64,000 bases of DNA, taken from NCBI GenBank assembly GCA_036675345.1, contig JAKFFE010000043.1, forward strand, positions 31,485 to 95,484. The letters are read 5' to 3'. The translations under genes were made by a program, and so were the position numbers. This DNA comes from JALYOC01 sp036675345. GTDB lineage: Bacteria; Myxococcota; Myxococcia; Myxococcales; Myxococcaceae. The notes below the pieces were generated by a model, which was not told the DNA's origin, did not search any database, and saw nothing but the letters and a program-made list of their open reading frames with translations. Every line of letters starts with the position of its first letter. Position 1 is the stretch's first letter. Below, piece after piece: positions 22,846 through 31,075 of the stretch.

Positions 22846-23355
22846 ATGGGCGAGCGGCGGAACCGGGTCGGGTCGAAGGTGGCGCGGGTGTTGACCACCC
22901 GGCCGGATCGCGTGGCGGCGGCGTGGCGGCGGGTGCGGTTCACCGAGGCGACCAAGGGACAGGTCCCGGACAACCTGCTGGACGATGTGGTGGAGAACTT
23001 CGTCCGCGAGATCGGCAACTCGCTGGCCGGGGTGGAAGGTCATGCCTGGTCGCGGACCCGCGGGGTGCTGCGGCTGTCCACCGAGCGTGGGATCCAGGCG
23101 CTGTACGCCGAGTTCACCGCCCTGCGCCGCTGTCTGGTGGATGCGGTGGAGGTGCTGGGCGGCAACGAGAACGACCGCACCGTGATCCACGCCCTGCTGG
23201 ACGAGGCGGTGCAGTCCTCCACCGCCCTCTTTGCCCGGCTGACCGATCCGCTGGGCACCGAGCCGGCCATCCCCTTCGGCGGGATCGTGCTGGAGTACTT
23301 CGAGCGTCCGCGCGCCCTCCAGGCGCAGGTCCAGGCGGCCTCGCAGCTACACTGA
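22846..23355 (+). CDS. RsbRD-N-like all-helical protein
   Basis: This 169-residue soluble protein is mostly helical. The pattern (TTRPDRVAAAWRRVRF, then VVENFVREIGNSL, then STERGIQALYAEFTALRRCL) recalls the N-terminal domain of RsbRD-type co-antagonists, which sit in stressosome-like pathways. Similar domains occur next to sensor kinases in myxobacteria. No catalytic residues are evident. The ATG at 22846 has GGGGGAG 6-7 nt upstream; an in-frame ATG at 22825 is an alternative. It converges on the GAF-GAF kinase, and the pairing may be functional. Family assignment is tentative. Confidence 0.55.
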   Translation: MGERRNRVGSKVARVLTTRPDRVAAAWRRVRFTEATKGQVPDNLLDDVVENFVREIGNSLAGVEGHAWSRTRGVLRLSTERGIQALYAEFTALRRCLVDAVEVLGGNENDRTVIHALLDEAVQSSTALFARLTDPLGTEPAIPFGGIVLEYFERPRALQAQVQAASQLH

Positions 23356-23365
23356 GGAACTCCCT

Positions 23366-23383
23366 GCGCGGTCGGCGCCGCGC
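23366..23383. terminator. Hairpin between convergent genes
   Basis: GCGCGG and CCGCGC form a 6-bp stem with a 6-nt loop. Outer arms GGAACT (from 23356) and AGTTCC (to 23400) can extend the structure. It lies in the 90-bp gap between the RsbRD-like gene and the converging GAF kinase. Confidence 0.4.
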
Positions 23384-23445
23384 GTTCAGGCCGAAGTTCC
23401 GGAGCCCACCGGCGCTCCTGAACCGGATCCTCGTTGGGCCCGCGA

Positions 23446-25269
23446 TCAGGCCGGGGTTCCGGCGGGCACCCGGACCTCGAAGGTGGTGCCCTTCCCCGGC
23501 TTGCTCTTGAAGCTGACCGATCCGCCGTGCTCCTCGGCGATCTTCTTCACGATCGCCAGGCCCAGGCCGGTGCCGTTCTTCTTCCCGGCGGTGACGAAGG
23601 AGCCGAACAGCTTGTCCTGGATCTCGGCGGGGATGCCCGGTCCGTTGTCCACGAAGCGCAGCAGCAGATCGTCCCCGTCACGGTCCACCGAGAAGGTGAA
23701 GCGGCCCCCTTGGGGCATGGCCTGCACCGCGTTGCGGGCGATGTTGTAGACCACCCGCTTGAGCTTGTTCTCGTCCACCCGCACCGCGCCGGTGTAGTTG
23801 GGCTGCACCCGAAGCTCCACCTGGGTGCGCTCGAAGTCCTTGCGCAGGTACTCCTCCACCTCGGCCACGAAGTTCTGCAGGTAGACCTTGCGCAGCAGGA
23901 TCTCCTGCTCCCCGCGGGCAAAGGCCAGGGTCTCGCGGGTCATGGCGTTGATCTGCTCGACCTGCTTCTCGATCACCTGGGCGATCCCCTCCCGCTCCTT
24001 CCCGTCCTCCTCCGAGGCCATCAGCGAGGCATAGCCGCTGATGATCGTCATCGGGGTGCGCAGGTCATGGAGCACCCCGGAGAGCATCTGGCCAATCGAC
24101 GCCAGCCGCTCACCACGCGCCTCCTCCTCCCGCTTGATCCGCAGCCCGATCGCCCGGCCCATCTGGACCGCCAGCAGGGTGGCCGCGCGCTCGTCCGCCT
24201 CGGTGAAGCCGCCCTTCTTGTTCAACAGCTCCAGCGCGCCCAGCGGGCCATCCCGCCCGGGGATGGGGACGGCCAGCACCGCGCCGATGGTCAGGTTCAG
24301 CTTCTTGGCGATGCTGCGATCGTAATAGTCGGAGTCCTCCGCCTGCAGGACCCGGATCGGCTTGCCAGTCTCCGCCACCCGGCCGGCGATCCCCTGCCCC
24401 GGCTTGAGCGCCAGCGCCACCAGCGACTCGCTGCGCGCGCCCCGGGCGGAGCGGAAGTACAGCGCCCCTCCGTCCTCCTCGTCCTCCAGCAGCAGGATCG
24501 ACCCCGCGCCCGCCTCCAGCACCGCGCACACCTTGGCCAGGATCTGCTCCAGCAGATCCGACTCGGTCTCGGTGGCGGAGACCGCCTTCTCCACCTCCAA
24601 CAGCAGGTCCAGCTCCTCCACCCGCTGGGACAGCTCGTACTTGGCCTGGATCAGCTGCTCGTTCTGTCGGCGCAGCTCCTCGTACAGCAGCACGTTCTCC
24701 AGCACCGCGGCGATCTGGGTGCCCACCGCCTCCACCAGGGCCAGATCCTCGGGGCCAAAGGCGTTGACCTTGCGGTCCAGCACCTCCACCACCCCCAGCA
24801 CCCGCCCGGAGACGTGGCGCAGCGGGGCGGCGCAGATCGACCGGGTGCGGAAGCCGGAGACCCGATCGATCTCCGGGTTGAAGCGGATGTCCGCGTAGGC
24901 ATCCGCGATCAACAGCGGCTTGCCGGACTGGACCACGCTGCCCACGATCCCGCTGTCCAGCGGGACCCGGATCTCCTTGAGCGAAGAGCCCTTGAGCACC
25001 CGGGACCACAGCTCCTTCTTGTCCCGGTCCAGCATGAACAGGGTGGAGGCCTCCGCGCCCAGCAGCGCGGTCAGCCGGTCCATCACCAGCCGCAGCAGAT
25101 CATCCAGCTGCTTGGCGCTGGAGATCTCCGCGCCGATCTCCAGCACCGCCTGGAAGCGCTCCGCCTGACGGGAGACGGCGTGCTCCAGCTCGTTGAGCTT
25201 CTCGGAGAGCCCCTGGAAGGAAGGAGCGATCAGCAGGGCGGTGGAGCCGTTGGAGGCAGGTCGGTTCAC
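23446..25269 (-). CDS. GAF-GAF histidine kinase
   Basis: This 607-residue cytosolic kinase has a short coiled coil (20-45), GAF1 (about 45-195), a helical linker, GAF2 (about 225-380), HisKA with phospho-acceptor His401 in HDLRTPMTI, and HATPase_c with YNIARNAVQAMPQGG, DNGPGIP and GTGLGLAIVKK. The His-Asp-Leu-Arg form is typical of NtrB-like/HisKA_4 kinases. There are no membrane helices, so GAF ligands would be cytosolic small molecules or redox cofactors. No response regulator is adjacent. The GTG start has AAGGGG upstream. LysM and polA lie upstream on the same strand, separated by terminator-like hairpins. Confidence 0.92.
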   Translation of the reverse strand: MNRPASNGSTALLIAPSFQGLSEKLNELEHAVSRQAERFQAVLEIGAEISSAKQLDDLLRLVMDRLTALLGAEASTLFMLDRDKKELWSRVLKGSSLKEIRVPLDSGIVGSVVQSGKPLLIADAYADIRFNPEIDRVSGFRTRSICAAPLRHVSGRVLGVVEVLDRKVNAFGPEDLALVEAVGTQIAAVLENVLLYEELRRQNEQLIQAKYELSQRVEELDLLLEVEKAVSATETESDLLEQILAKVCAVLEAGAGSILLLEDEEDGGALYFRSARGARSESLVALALKPGQGIAGRVAETGKPIRVLQAEDSDYYDRSIAKKLNLTIGAVLAVPIPGRDGPLGALELLNKKGGFTEADERAATLLAVQMGRAIGLRIKREEEARGERLASIGQMLSGVLHDLRTPMTIISGYASLMASEEDGKEREGIAQVIEKQVEQINAMTRETLAFARGEQEILLRKVYLQNFVAEVEEYLRKDFERTQVELRVQPNYTGAVRVDENKLKRVVYNIARNAVQAMPQGGRFTFSVDRDGDDLLLRFVDNGPGIPAEIQDKLFGSFVTAGKKNGTGLGLAIVKKIAEEHGGSVSFKSKPGKGTTFEVRVPAGTPA

Positions 25270-25350
25270 GGTTCATCCCCTTCGGGGCGCGGCAAGTCAC
25301 TGCGCCCACACAGGAGTACCACGAGCCGTGCGGTTCGGCCCCCGGAAGCC

Positions 25351-25388
25351 AAAAGGCGCCGACCCCGTTGCCGGAGCCAGCGCCCTTT
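25351..25388 (-). terminator. Terminator-like hairpin after the LysM gene
   Basis: On the minus strand AAAGGGCGC pairs with GCGCCTTT (one bulged C) around a 20-nt loop. It runs into TTTT, and begins 24 nt after the LysM stop. The T-run on this strand fits Rho-independent termination of the LysM transcript before the GAF kinase. Confidence 0.55.
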
Positions 25389-25411
25389 GCACCTGCTCGT
25401 CCGCGGAGGAG

Positions 25412-26077
25412 CTAGCAGCCCATCCAGGGGAGGCCGATCACGTCCCCGGCCTTGATCTTGTTCGGATCCTTGATCCCGTTGAGACGGGCAATGTCCTCCA
25501 CCGAGACGCCGGTCTGGTTGGCGTACTTGGAGAGGGTGTCCCCGGGCATGATCACCTGCCCGCTGAGGCCCACGTCCAGCTTCTGCCCGACCTGGATCTT
25601 GTTCGGATCCTTGATGCCGTTGATCTCGGCCAGGAAGGTCACGTCGGTCTCGAACTTCTTGGCGATCTTGGTCAGGGTGTCACCGGGCTTCACGGTGTGC
25701 TGGAAGGGGACGTTGATCGATACCACCTTGCCCTTCTCCAGGCCCACGTAGCCCCGCTCGAAGGACACGCCGTACTTGTCGGAGTACTGGGCCGCGCCCA
25801 GGTCGTACTTCTTGCCCAGCGCGGCCACCTCTGGAGAGACCTTGACCGCCTCGGCCTGGGGACCGCCATGCACCGCGGACTGCGAGGCCAGGTGGGTCTC
25901 GCCAGCGGAGCGGCCGGCATCGGCCACGTTGCGGCCAGCGCGGGCCCCGACCAGGGCGTCGGTGGGCGCCGCGGCGGCGGCCGGCGCGGCGGCGGCGACC
26001 GGCTTGGACTCCACGGTGGCCGGGGTGGAAGCGGTGGGGGGAACGACGGGACGGGAGAGGCGGGAGATGTCGGTCAT
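25412..26077 (-). CDS. Double LysM protein without signal peptide
   Basis: The protein has 221 residues. An Ala/Pro-rich N-terminus (1-60) is followed by two LysM domains (about 127-170 and 174-219): HTVKPGDTLTKIAKKFETD with ADNGI-like LAEINGIKDPNKIQVGQ, and VIMPGDTLSKYANQTGVS with LNGIKDPNKIKAGD. LysM binds N-acetylglucosamine chains such as peptidoglycan. No signal peptide or lipobox is visible, which is odd for a wall-binding protein. It may leave by a non-Sec route or be packaged or released otherwise. A 21-bp inverted repeat lies upstream of its ATG. Confidence 0.82.
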   Translation of the reverse strand: MTDISRLSRPVVPPTASTPATVESKPVAAAAPAAAAAPTDALVGARAGRNVADAGRSAGETHLASQSAVHGGPQAEAVKVSPEVAALGKKYDLGAAQYSDKYGVSFERGYVGLEKGKVVSINVPFQHTVKPGDTLTKIAKKFETDVTFLAEINGIKDPNKIQVGQKLDVGLSGQVIMPGDTLSKYANQTGVSVEDIARLNGIKDPNKIKAGDVIGLPWMGC

Positions 26078-26129
26078 GGCGGCAAGGCCTTCGTGAGGGC
26101 CGGGTCGGGGAATCCGACCGGGATGCGAA

Positions 26130-26150
26130 CATTCTCGACGGTTGAGAATG
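26130..26150. promoter_or_regulatory. Inverted repeat upstream of the LysM gene
   Basis: CATTCTC and GAGAATG form a perfect 7-bp inverted repeat with a 7-nt spacer, 53-73 nt before the LysM ATG. It could be an operator or a leader hairpin. A second short dyad (GGTCGG...CCGACC) lies just downstream at about 26104-26120. Confidence 0.4.
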
Positions 26151-26183
26151 GAAGTTGCCTACATGCCCCCACAAATCTGACGC

Positions 26184-26201
26184 GGCGCCCCATCGGGCGC
26201 C
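26184..26201. terminator. Hairpin after polA
   Basis: GGCGCCC and GGGCGCC pair perfectly over a 4-nt loop, 15 nt beyond the polA stop. The strand downstream of polA continues GCGTCAGATTTGT with no real T-tract, so it is a plausible but imperfect terminator. Confidence 0.45.
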
Positions 26202-26216
26202 AAGTGCCTGATTCTC

Positions 26217-28889
26217 CTAGTGGGCCTCCGCCCAGCTGCGCCCCACCCCGACGTCGATCCGCAACCGGACGCTGAGGGTGGAGACCCCGGACATCTTCTC
26301 CCGGGCCAGGGCCACCACCTGCTCCACCTCCGCCTCCGGGGCCTCGAAGATCAGCTCGTCGTGCACCTGGAGCAGCATCCGGGTCTTCAGCTTCCGGGCA
26401 GTCAGCTCCCGGTCCAGCTGGATCATCGCCAGCTTGATCAGGTCCGCCGCCGTCCCCTGGATCGGCATGTTGATCGCCGCCCGCTCCGCCGCCTGGGCCG
26501 CGCCGCGGTTGCGGGAGTTGAGGTCCGCCATGTAGCGCCGGCGCCCGAACAGGGTCTCCACGTAGCCGGTGCGCTTGGCCTTCTCCAGGGTCTCATCCAG
26601 GTAGCGTTTGATCCCCGCGTAGCGCGCGAAGTACCGGTCGATGATCGAGGCCGCCTCCTCGTTGGAGATGTTCAACCGGGTGGACAACCCGTGCGGGGAG
26701 AGCCCATAGGCGATCCCGAAGTTGACCATCTTGGAGGCGCTGCGCTGCTCGCGGGTCACCTGCTCCGGGGGCACCCCGAACACCTCCGCCGCGGTCCGGG
26801 TGTGGATGTCCTCGTCCTTCTCGAAGGCGTCCAGCAGCGCCGGGTCCTGGGCGTAGTGGGCCAGGATCCGCAGCTCGATCTGGCTGTAGTCGGCGGAGAC
26901 CAGCTGGTTCCCCTCCTCCGCCACGAACGCCCGGCGGATCTCCCGGCCCAGCTCGGTGCGGATCGGGATGTTCTGCAGGTTGGGATCGGTGGAGGAGAGC
27001 CGCCCGGTGGCGGCCGCCGCCTGATTGAAGGTGGTGTGCAGCCGTCCATCCCGGCCCACCATCGAGGGCAGCGGATCCAGATAGGTGCTCTTGAGCTTGG
27101 AGAGGGTGCGGTACTCCAGGATCGCCCGGGGCAGCGGGTGCTGCTCGGCCAGCTTCTCCAGGACCTCGGAGTCGGTGGAGGGGCCGGTCTTGCCCTTCTT
27201 GATCACCGGCAGCTTCAGCTCGTTGAACAGCACCTCGGCCAGCTGCTGGTTGGAGTTCACCATGAACTCCCGCCCGGCCAGCAGGTGCAGCTGCTTCTCC
27301 TGGTCCAGGCACTGCGCGTCCACCGTCTGGCTCATCTTGGCCAGCACGTCCTTGTCCAGCCGCACTCCGGCCCGCTCCATCCTGGCCAGCACCGGCAACA
27401 GCGGCAGCTCGATCTGCTGGGCCAGCTTGGCCAGGCCCACGTTCTCCAACTCAGGCCACAGCTCGGCGGCCAGGCGGCGCGCGCCCTCCGCGCACGACCC
27501 GTAGCAGCCGGCCAGCTCGTCCACGCCCAGATCCGAGAGCGCGGTCCCCTTCTTTCCCAGCGCCGAGGCCGGGCGGGTGGGCAGCTCCAGCCGCAGCCGC
27601 TCGCGGGCAATGTCCTGCAGCGCGTGCTCCCGCCGCGAGGGGTTGAGCAGGTACGAGAGCAGCTCCACGTCCCCGTGGGCCCCGCCCAGCTCCAGCCCCA
27701 GCGCGGAGAGCAGCAGCGACAGCGCCTTCAGATCGTGCCCGTCCTTGAGGATCTCCGGGTCCGCCAGCACCGGGCCCAGCGCCGCCTGGAAGTCCCCCCG
27801 GGGCAGCTGCGGCCCGGCGAGCATCGAGGTGTGGTGCAGCGGCAGGTAGTAGGTCCGGGACCCGGGCAGCGCCACCCCCAGCCCCACCAGCGAGGCCGCA
27901 TAGGCGTTGCCCTCGTAGGCCGGGTACAGGGCCACCGTCCCCGCGGTGCGGATCTCCGCCGCCAGCGCGTCCGCCGCCTCCCGGGTGGAGACAACCTCGG
28001 TGCGCTCCGGCAGCGGAGTGGGCGGCAGCGACGGCATCTCCTGCAGCAGCTTGAAGAACTCCAGCTCCCCGAACAGCGCCCGGGCCTCGCCGTCGTGGAT
28101 CGGCCGACGGGCCAGATCGTCCAGCTTCACGTCCCCCAGCGGCAGATCCTTGCGGAAGGTCACCAGCTGCTTGGCGCGCAGCAGCGACTCGCGGTGGGAG
28201 GCGATGTTCTCGCGGATCTTCGGCTTCTTCACCTCCGGCAGCCGCTCCAGCAACGTCTCCACGTTGCCAAACTGCTGCAGCAGATCGGTGGCGGTCTTGG
28301 GACCGATCCCCGGGACCTTGGCCACGTTGTCGATCGCGTCCCCGATCAGCGCCAGGTAGTCGGTCATCTGGGCGGGGGTGATCCCCAGCCGCTCCTGCAC
28401 GTCCGGCAGCCGGGTCCACTTGTCGTACATCGGATCGAACAGCTCCACATCCGGAGCCACGATCTGGACGAAGTCCTTGTCCCCGGTGATCACCCGGACC
28501 GAGAAGCCCTCCTTCCGGGCGATCTCCACCAGGGTGCCGATCACATCGTCCGCCTCCCAGCCGGCGTACTCCAGCACCGGGACATTGAGCACCGCGACGA
28601 TCTTCCGGATCAGCTCGAACTGGGGAATCAGATCCGGCGGCGGCCCCTCGCGGGTAGCCTTGTATTCCGGATCGATCGCCTGCCGGCCGGTGCGGCTCTC
28701 CTTGTCGAAGGCCAGGGCGATGTGGGTCGGCTCCAGCTCCCGCAGGGTCTTGAGCAGCATGCGGGTAAAGCCATAGGCCGCGTTGGTGGGCACCCCCCGG
28801 GAGGTGGAGAGGTGGGTGATCGCGTGGTAGGCGCGGAAGATGAACCCCGATGCGTCGATCAGGGTCAGGACCTTGGCGGGCTCGCTCAC
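26217..28889 (-). CDS. polA: DNA polymerase I, proofreading site apparently degenerate
   Basis: This 890-residue polymerase for repair and Okazaki-fragment processing has three parts. Residues 1-290 are the 5' nuclease (IDASGFIFRAYHAI, DKDFVQIV, GDAIDNVAKVPGIGPKTA). About 300-490 is the 3'-5' exonuclease-like domain. About 500-890 is the polymerase, with motif A SADYSQIELR (Asp667), motif B RSASKMVNFGIAYG (Lys720) and motif C QVHDELIF (842-849). In the middle domain the expected DxE motif reads LYPAYEG and the other acidic ligands are not evident, so proofreading is probably absent, as in Taq polymerase. The GTG start overlaps the stop of the FHA-TPR gene by 4 nt (GTGA). Confidence 0.95.
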   Translation of the reverse strand: MSEPAKVLTLIDASGFIFRAYHAITHLSTSRGVPTNAAYGFTRMLLKTLRELEPTHIALAFDKESRTGRQAIDPEYKATREGPPPDLIPQFELIRKIVAVLNVPVLEYAGWEADDVIGTLVEIARKEGFSVRVITGDKDFVQIVAPDVELFDPMYDKWTRLPDVQERLGITPAQMTDYLALIGDAIDNVAKVPGIGPKTATDLLQQFGNVETLLERLPEVKKPKIRENIASHRESLLRAKQLVTFRKDLPLGDVKLDDLARRPIHDGEARALFGELEFFKLLQEMPSLPPTPLPERTEVVSTREAADALAAEIRTAGTVALYPAYEGNAYAASLVGLGVALPGSRTYYLPLHHTSMLAGPQLPRGDFQAALGPVLADPEILKDGHDLKALSLLLSALGLELGGAHGDVELLSYLLNPSRREHALQDIARERLRLELPTRPASALGKKGTALSDLGVDELAGCYGSCAEGARRLAAELWPELENVGLAKLAQQIELPLLPVLARMERAGVRLDKDVLAKMSQTVDAQCLDQEKQLHLLAGREFMVNSNQQLAEVLFNELKLPVIKKGKTGPSTDSEVLEKLAEQHPLPRAILEYRTLSKLKSTYLDPLPSMVGRDGRLHTTFNQAAAATGRLSSTDPNLQNIPIRTELGREIRRAFVAEEGNQLVSADYSQIELRILAHYAQDPALLDAFEKDEDIHTRTAAEVFGVPPEQVTREQRSASKMVNFGIAYGLSPHGLSTRLNISNEEAASIIDRYFARYAGIKRYLDETLEKAKRTGYVETLFGRRRYMADLNSRNRGAAQAAERAAINMPIQGTAADLIKLAMIQLDRELTARKLKTRMLLQVHDELIFEAPEAEVEQVVALAREKMSGVSTLSVRLRIDVGVGRSWAEAH

Positions 28890-31072
28890 GGGCAGCCCAG
28901 CTCGGCCTTCCTCAGCGCCGCCTTCTCTTCCACCCCGTCCCCGGTGACCGCGTAGATCAACGCCGTCTTCAGGGCCTCACAGCTGCCGGCGTTGTTCAGG
29001 TGGGCGGTGGCCTGGGTGGAGCAGAAGCCGATCGCCTTGTTCACCGAGGTGTTGCCCTTGTAGTACTTGAACGCGGTCTTCCAGACCTTGCAGGCCCGCA
29101 GCGGGTCCTGCCGGTCGGCGTAGTACTTGCCCCGCTCGTAGGACTTCTCCGCCAGGTCCGAGCCGATGTTCTGACGCCAGAAGGAGGGCTCCTTCTCCGC
29201 CAGCTCTCCCATCAGCTTGATGTCCAGGTTCCAGGCCTCCTCGAAGGACTGGGCGGCGGACTCCACGTCGTTCTGCTGCAGCGCGGTCTGGCCGGCCTTG
29301 AAGAAGGAGGCCACCGCGGCCGCGTCCCGGCGCAGCTCCTGGGACTGCCGGTGCAGGTCGGCCTTGCTGACGTCCTCCACGATCTTCAGGAAGCTGCGGT
29401 TGGCGTCGTTGTCCTTGCCCTGCCAGTACTGCATCAGGGCCTGCCACATCAGCTTCTCGCTGTGCTGGGCGCGCAGGGCCTTCTCCACCCGCTGCCAGGA
29501 CTCCTCCACCTTCTCCCGGGGACGGATGATCGACAGCACCGGGCAGGTCCAGTCCGGCGCGGCGGGATCCACCTTGGCCCGCACCCGGAGGAACTTGCGG
29601 TACATCGGATCTGGGGGCCGCCACTGGTTCCTGGCCAGCCGCCCGGAGTCGTCGATCCGCAGCTTGTAACCCGGCGGCGGGTACAGCTGATCCCGGGACA
29701 GCTGCTGGCAGTGGAACTTCATGAACGCCTCGCAGCGCTCCAGCGCCGGCCGCAGCTCGCCGTTGCGCACGTAACGGTCGCACTCCGCCTTGGAGCTGCG
29801 CAGGGTCTGATCCACCGCGTCGGCGATCCGGGCCTTGACCTTCAGATAGTAGGAGCTGCCCTCCTCGATCTTCGAGTACAGCTGCAGCGCCTCCTCCTCG
29901 CGGTTCAGCCGCATCGCCCGCTCGGCGGCCTCGTAGTTGCTGAAGTTCTCCTGCTCGAACTTGATTCGGCGGATCAGCTGGTTGGCCTCGGCGTTGATCG
30001 GGTCCAGGTCCAGCGCCTTGTCGCAGGCCTCCTCCGCCTTGTTCCAGTTCGGCTCGCTGTTCAGCTCGGTGGAGACGTAGGAGCGGCACACCGAGAGCAG
30101 CTCCACCACCTGGGCGGTGGTGTCCACCGGCCGGGGGACCACCGGGCCGGAGGGCGTCTGGGTCAGCTTCAGCACCAGCCCCGCCCCCAGGATCACCATC
30201 ACCAGGGCCACCGCGGCCAGGATCAGCTTGCCGCGCCCTCCCCCGCCCGCGGCCGCCAGGCCCCGACGCGGGATCGCCGACTCGCGATCCTGGAACTGCA
30301 GCTCCACCACCCCGAACTGCACGCTGTCGCCGGGGGTGAGCAACACCTCCTCGGTGACCGGCTGTCCGTTGACCGCGGTGCCATTGGCGCTGCCCAGGTC
30401 GCGGAGGATCACTCCCTCCTCGGTGGGCTCCAGCTCCGCGTGCTGGCGGCTGACCGAGTCATCATCCAGCTGCAGGGTCACCCCGGCCACCCGGCCCACG
30501 GTGACCAGGTCGTTGATCGGGAAGACCTTTCCCGCCCACGGTCCGGTCAGGCCCCGCAGCTGCGGACCCTCCACCGTCGGCTGCGGTCCGGCCTGCCGGG
30601 CCTTGGCCGCGGCGGCGCGAGCCTTGGCCTTGCCCTCCAGCAGCACCGCGTCGGTCATCGGCCGGCCCGCACGGGCCAGGGTGCGGGTGGGCGGAGCGCC
30701 CGAGCCCCCCAGCACCGGCGGAGCGGGCTTGTCCGGGACCACCTTGGGGCTGGCGCGCTTGGGACCGGAAGGGGGCTTCCTGGCCCCGGCGGCCTTGAGC
30801 GTCAGCTCGTAGTCGCCCAGCACCACCTTGACGCCCGGGCCGATCGGGGTGGGGCCCTTGATCTTGGCCCCGTCGATGAAGGTCCCGTTGGCCGACCCGG
30901 AGTCCTCCACCACCACCTGGCCATCCTGGAGCAACACCCGCGCATGGCGACGGGAGACGCCGCCGGCGGTGAGCACCAGCTCATTGTTGTCGGCGCGACC
31001 GATGGTGATCTCGCCGACGACTTCCTTCTCTTCCTTGAACCCGTCCGGGCCGGTAACGACCAGCGTGGCCAT
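28886..31072 (-). CDS. FHA-FHA-TM-TPR protein
   Basis: This 728-residue protein has two FHA phosphothreonine-binding domains, 1-93 (TIGR at 23-26, SRRHA, SANGTF) and about 170-260 (VGR, SRQHAE, SANGT). A Gly-rich linker leads to one membrane helix (about 281-303, KLILAAVALVMVILGAGLVL) and a long helical region with TPR-like units to the C-terminus. With a cytosolic N-terminus the TPR part would be periplasmic. It lies 3 nt after the FHA-CpaF gene, is surely in its operon, and is coupled to polA. A likely role is a phospho-regulated membrane partner of the secretion ATPase, linking cytosolic kinase signals to periplasmic assembly. That role is inferred from context. Confidence 0.82.
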   Translation of the reverse strand: MATLVVTGPDGFKEEKEVVGEITIGRADNNELVLTAGGVSRRHARVLLQDGQVVVEDSGSANGTFIDGAKIKGPTPIGPGVKVVLGDYELTLKAAGARKPPSGPKRASPKVVPDKPAPPVLGGSGAPPTRTLARAGRPMTDAVLLEGKAKARAAAAKARQAGPQPTVEGPQLRGLTGPWAGKVFPINDLVTVGRVAGVTLQLDDDSVSRQHAELEPTEEGVILRDLGSANGTAVNGQPVTEEVLLTPGDSVQFGVVELQFQDRESAIPRRGLAAAGGGGRGKLILAAVALVMVILGAGLVLKLTQTPSGPVVPRPVDTTAQVVELLSVCRSYVSTELNSEPNWNKAEEACDKALDLDPINAEANQLIRRIKFEQENFSNYEAAERAMRLNREEEALQLYSKIEEGSSYYLKVKARIADAVDQTLRSSKAECDRYVRNGELRPALERCEAFMKFHCQQLSRDQLYPPPGYKLRIDDSGRLARNQWRPPDPMYRKFLRVRAKVDPAAPDWTCPVLSIIRPREKVEESWQRVEKALRAQHSEKLMWQALMQYWQGKDNDANRSFLKIVEDVSKADLHRQSQELRRDAAAVASFFKAGQTALQQNDVESAAQSFEEAWNLDIKLMGELAEKEPSFWRQNIGSDLAEKSYERGKYYADRQDPLRACKVWKTAFKYYKGNTSVNKAIGFCSTQATAHLNNAGSCEALKTALIYAVTGDGVEEKAALRKAELGCP

Positions 31073-31075
31073 CCA

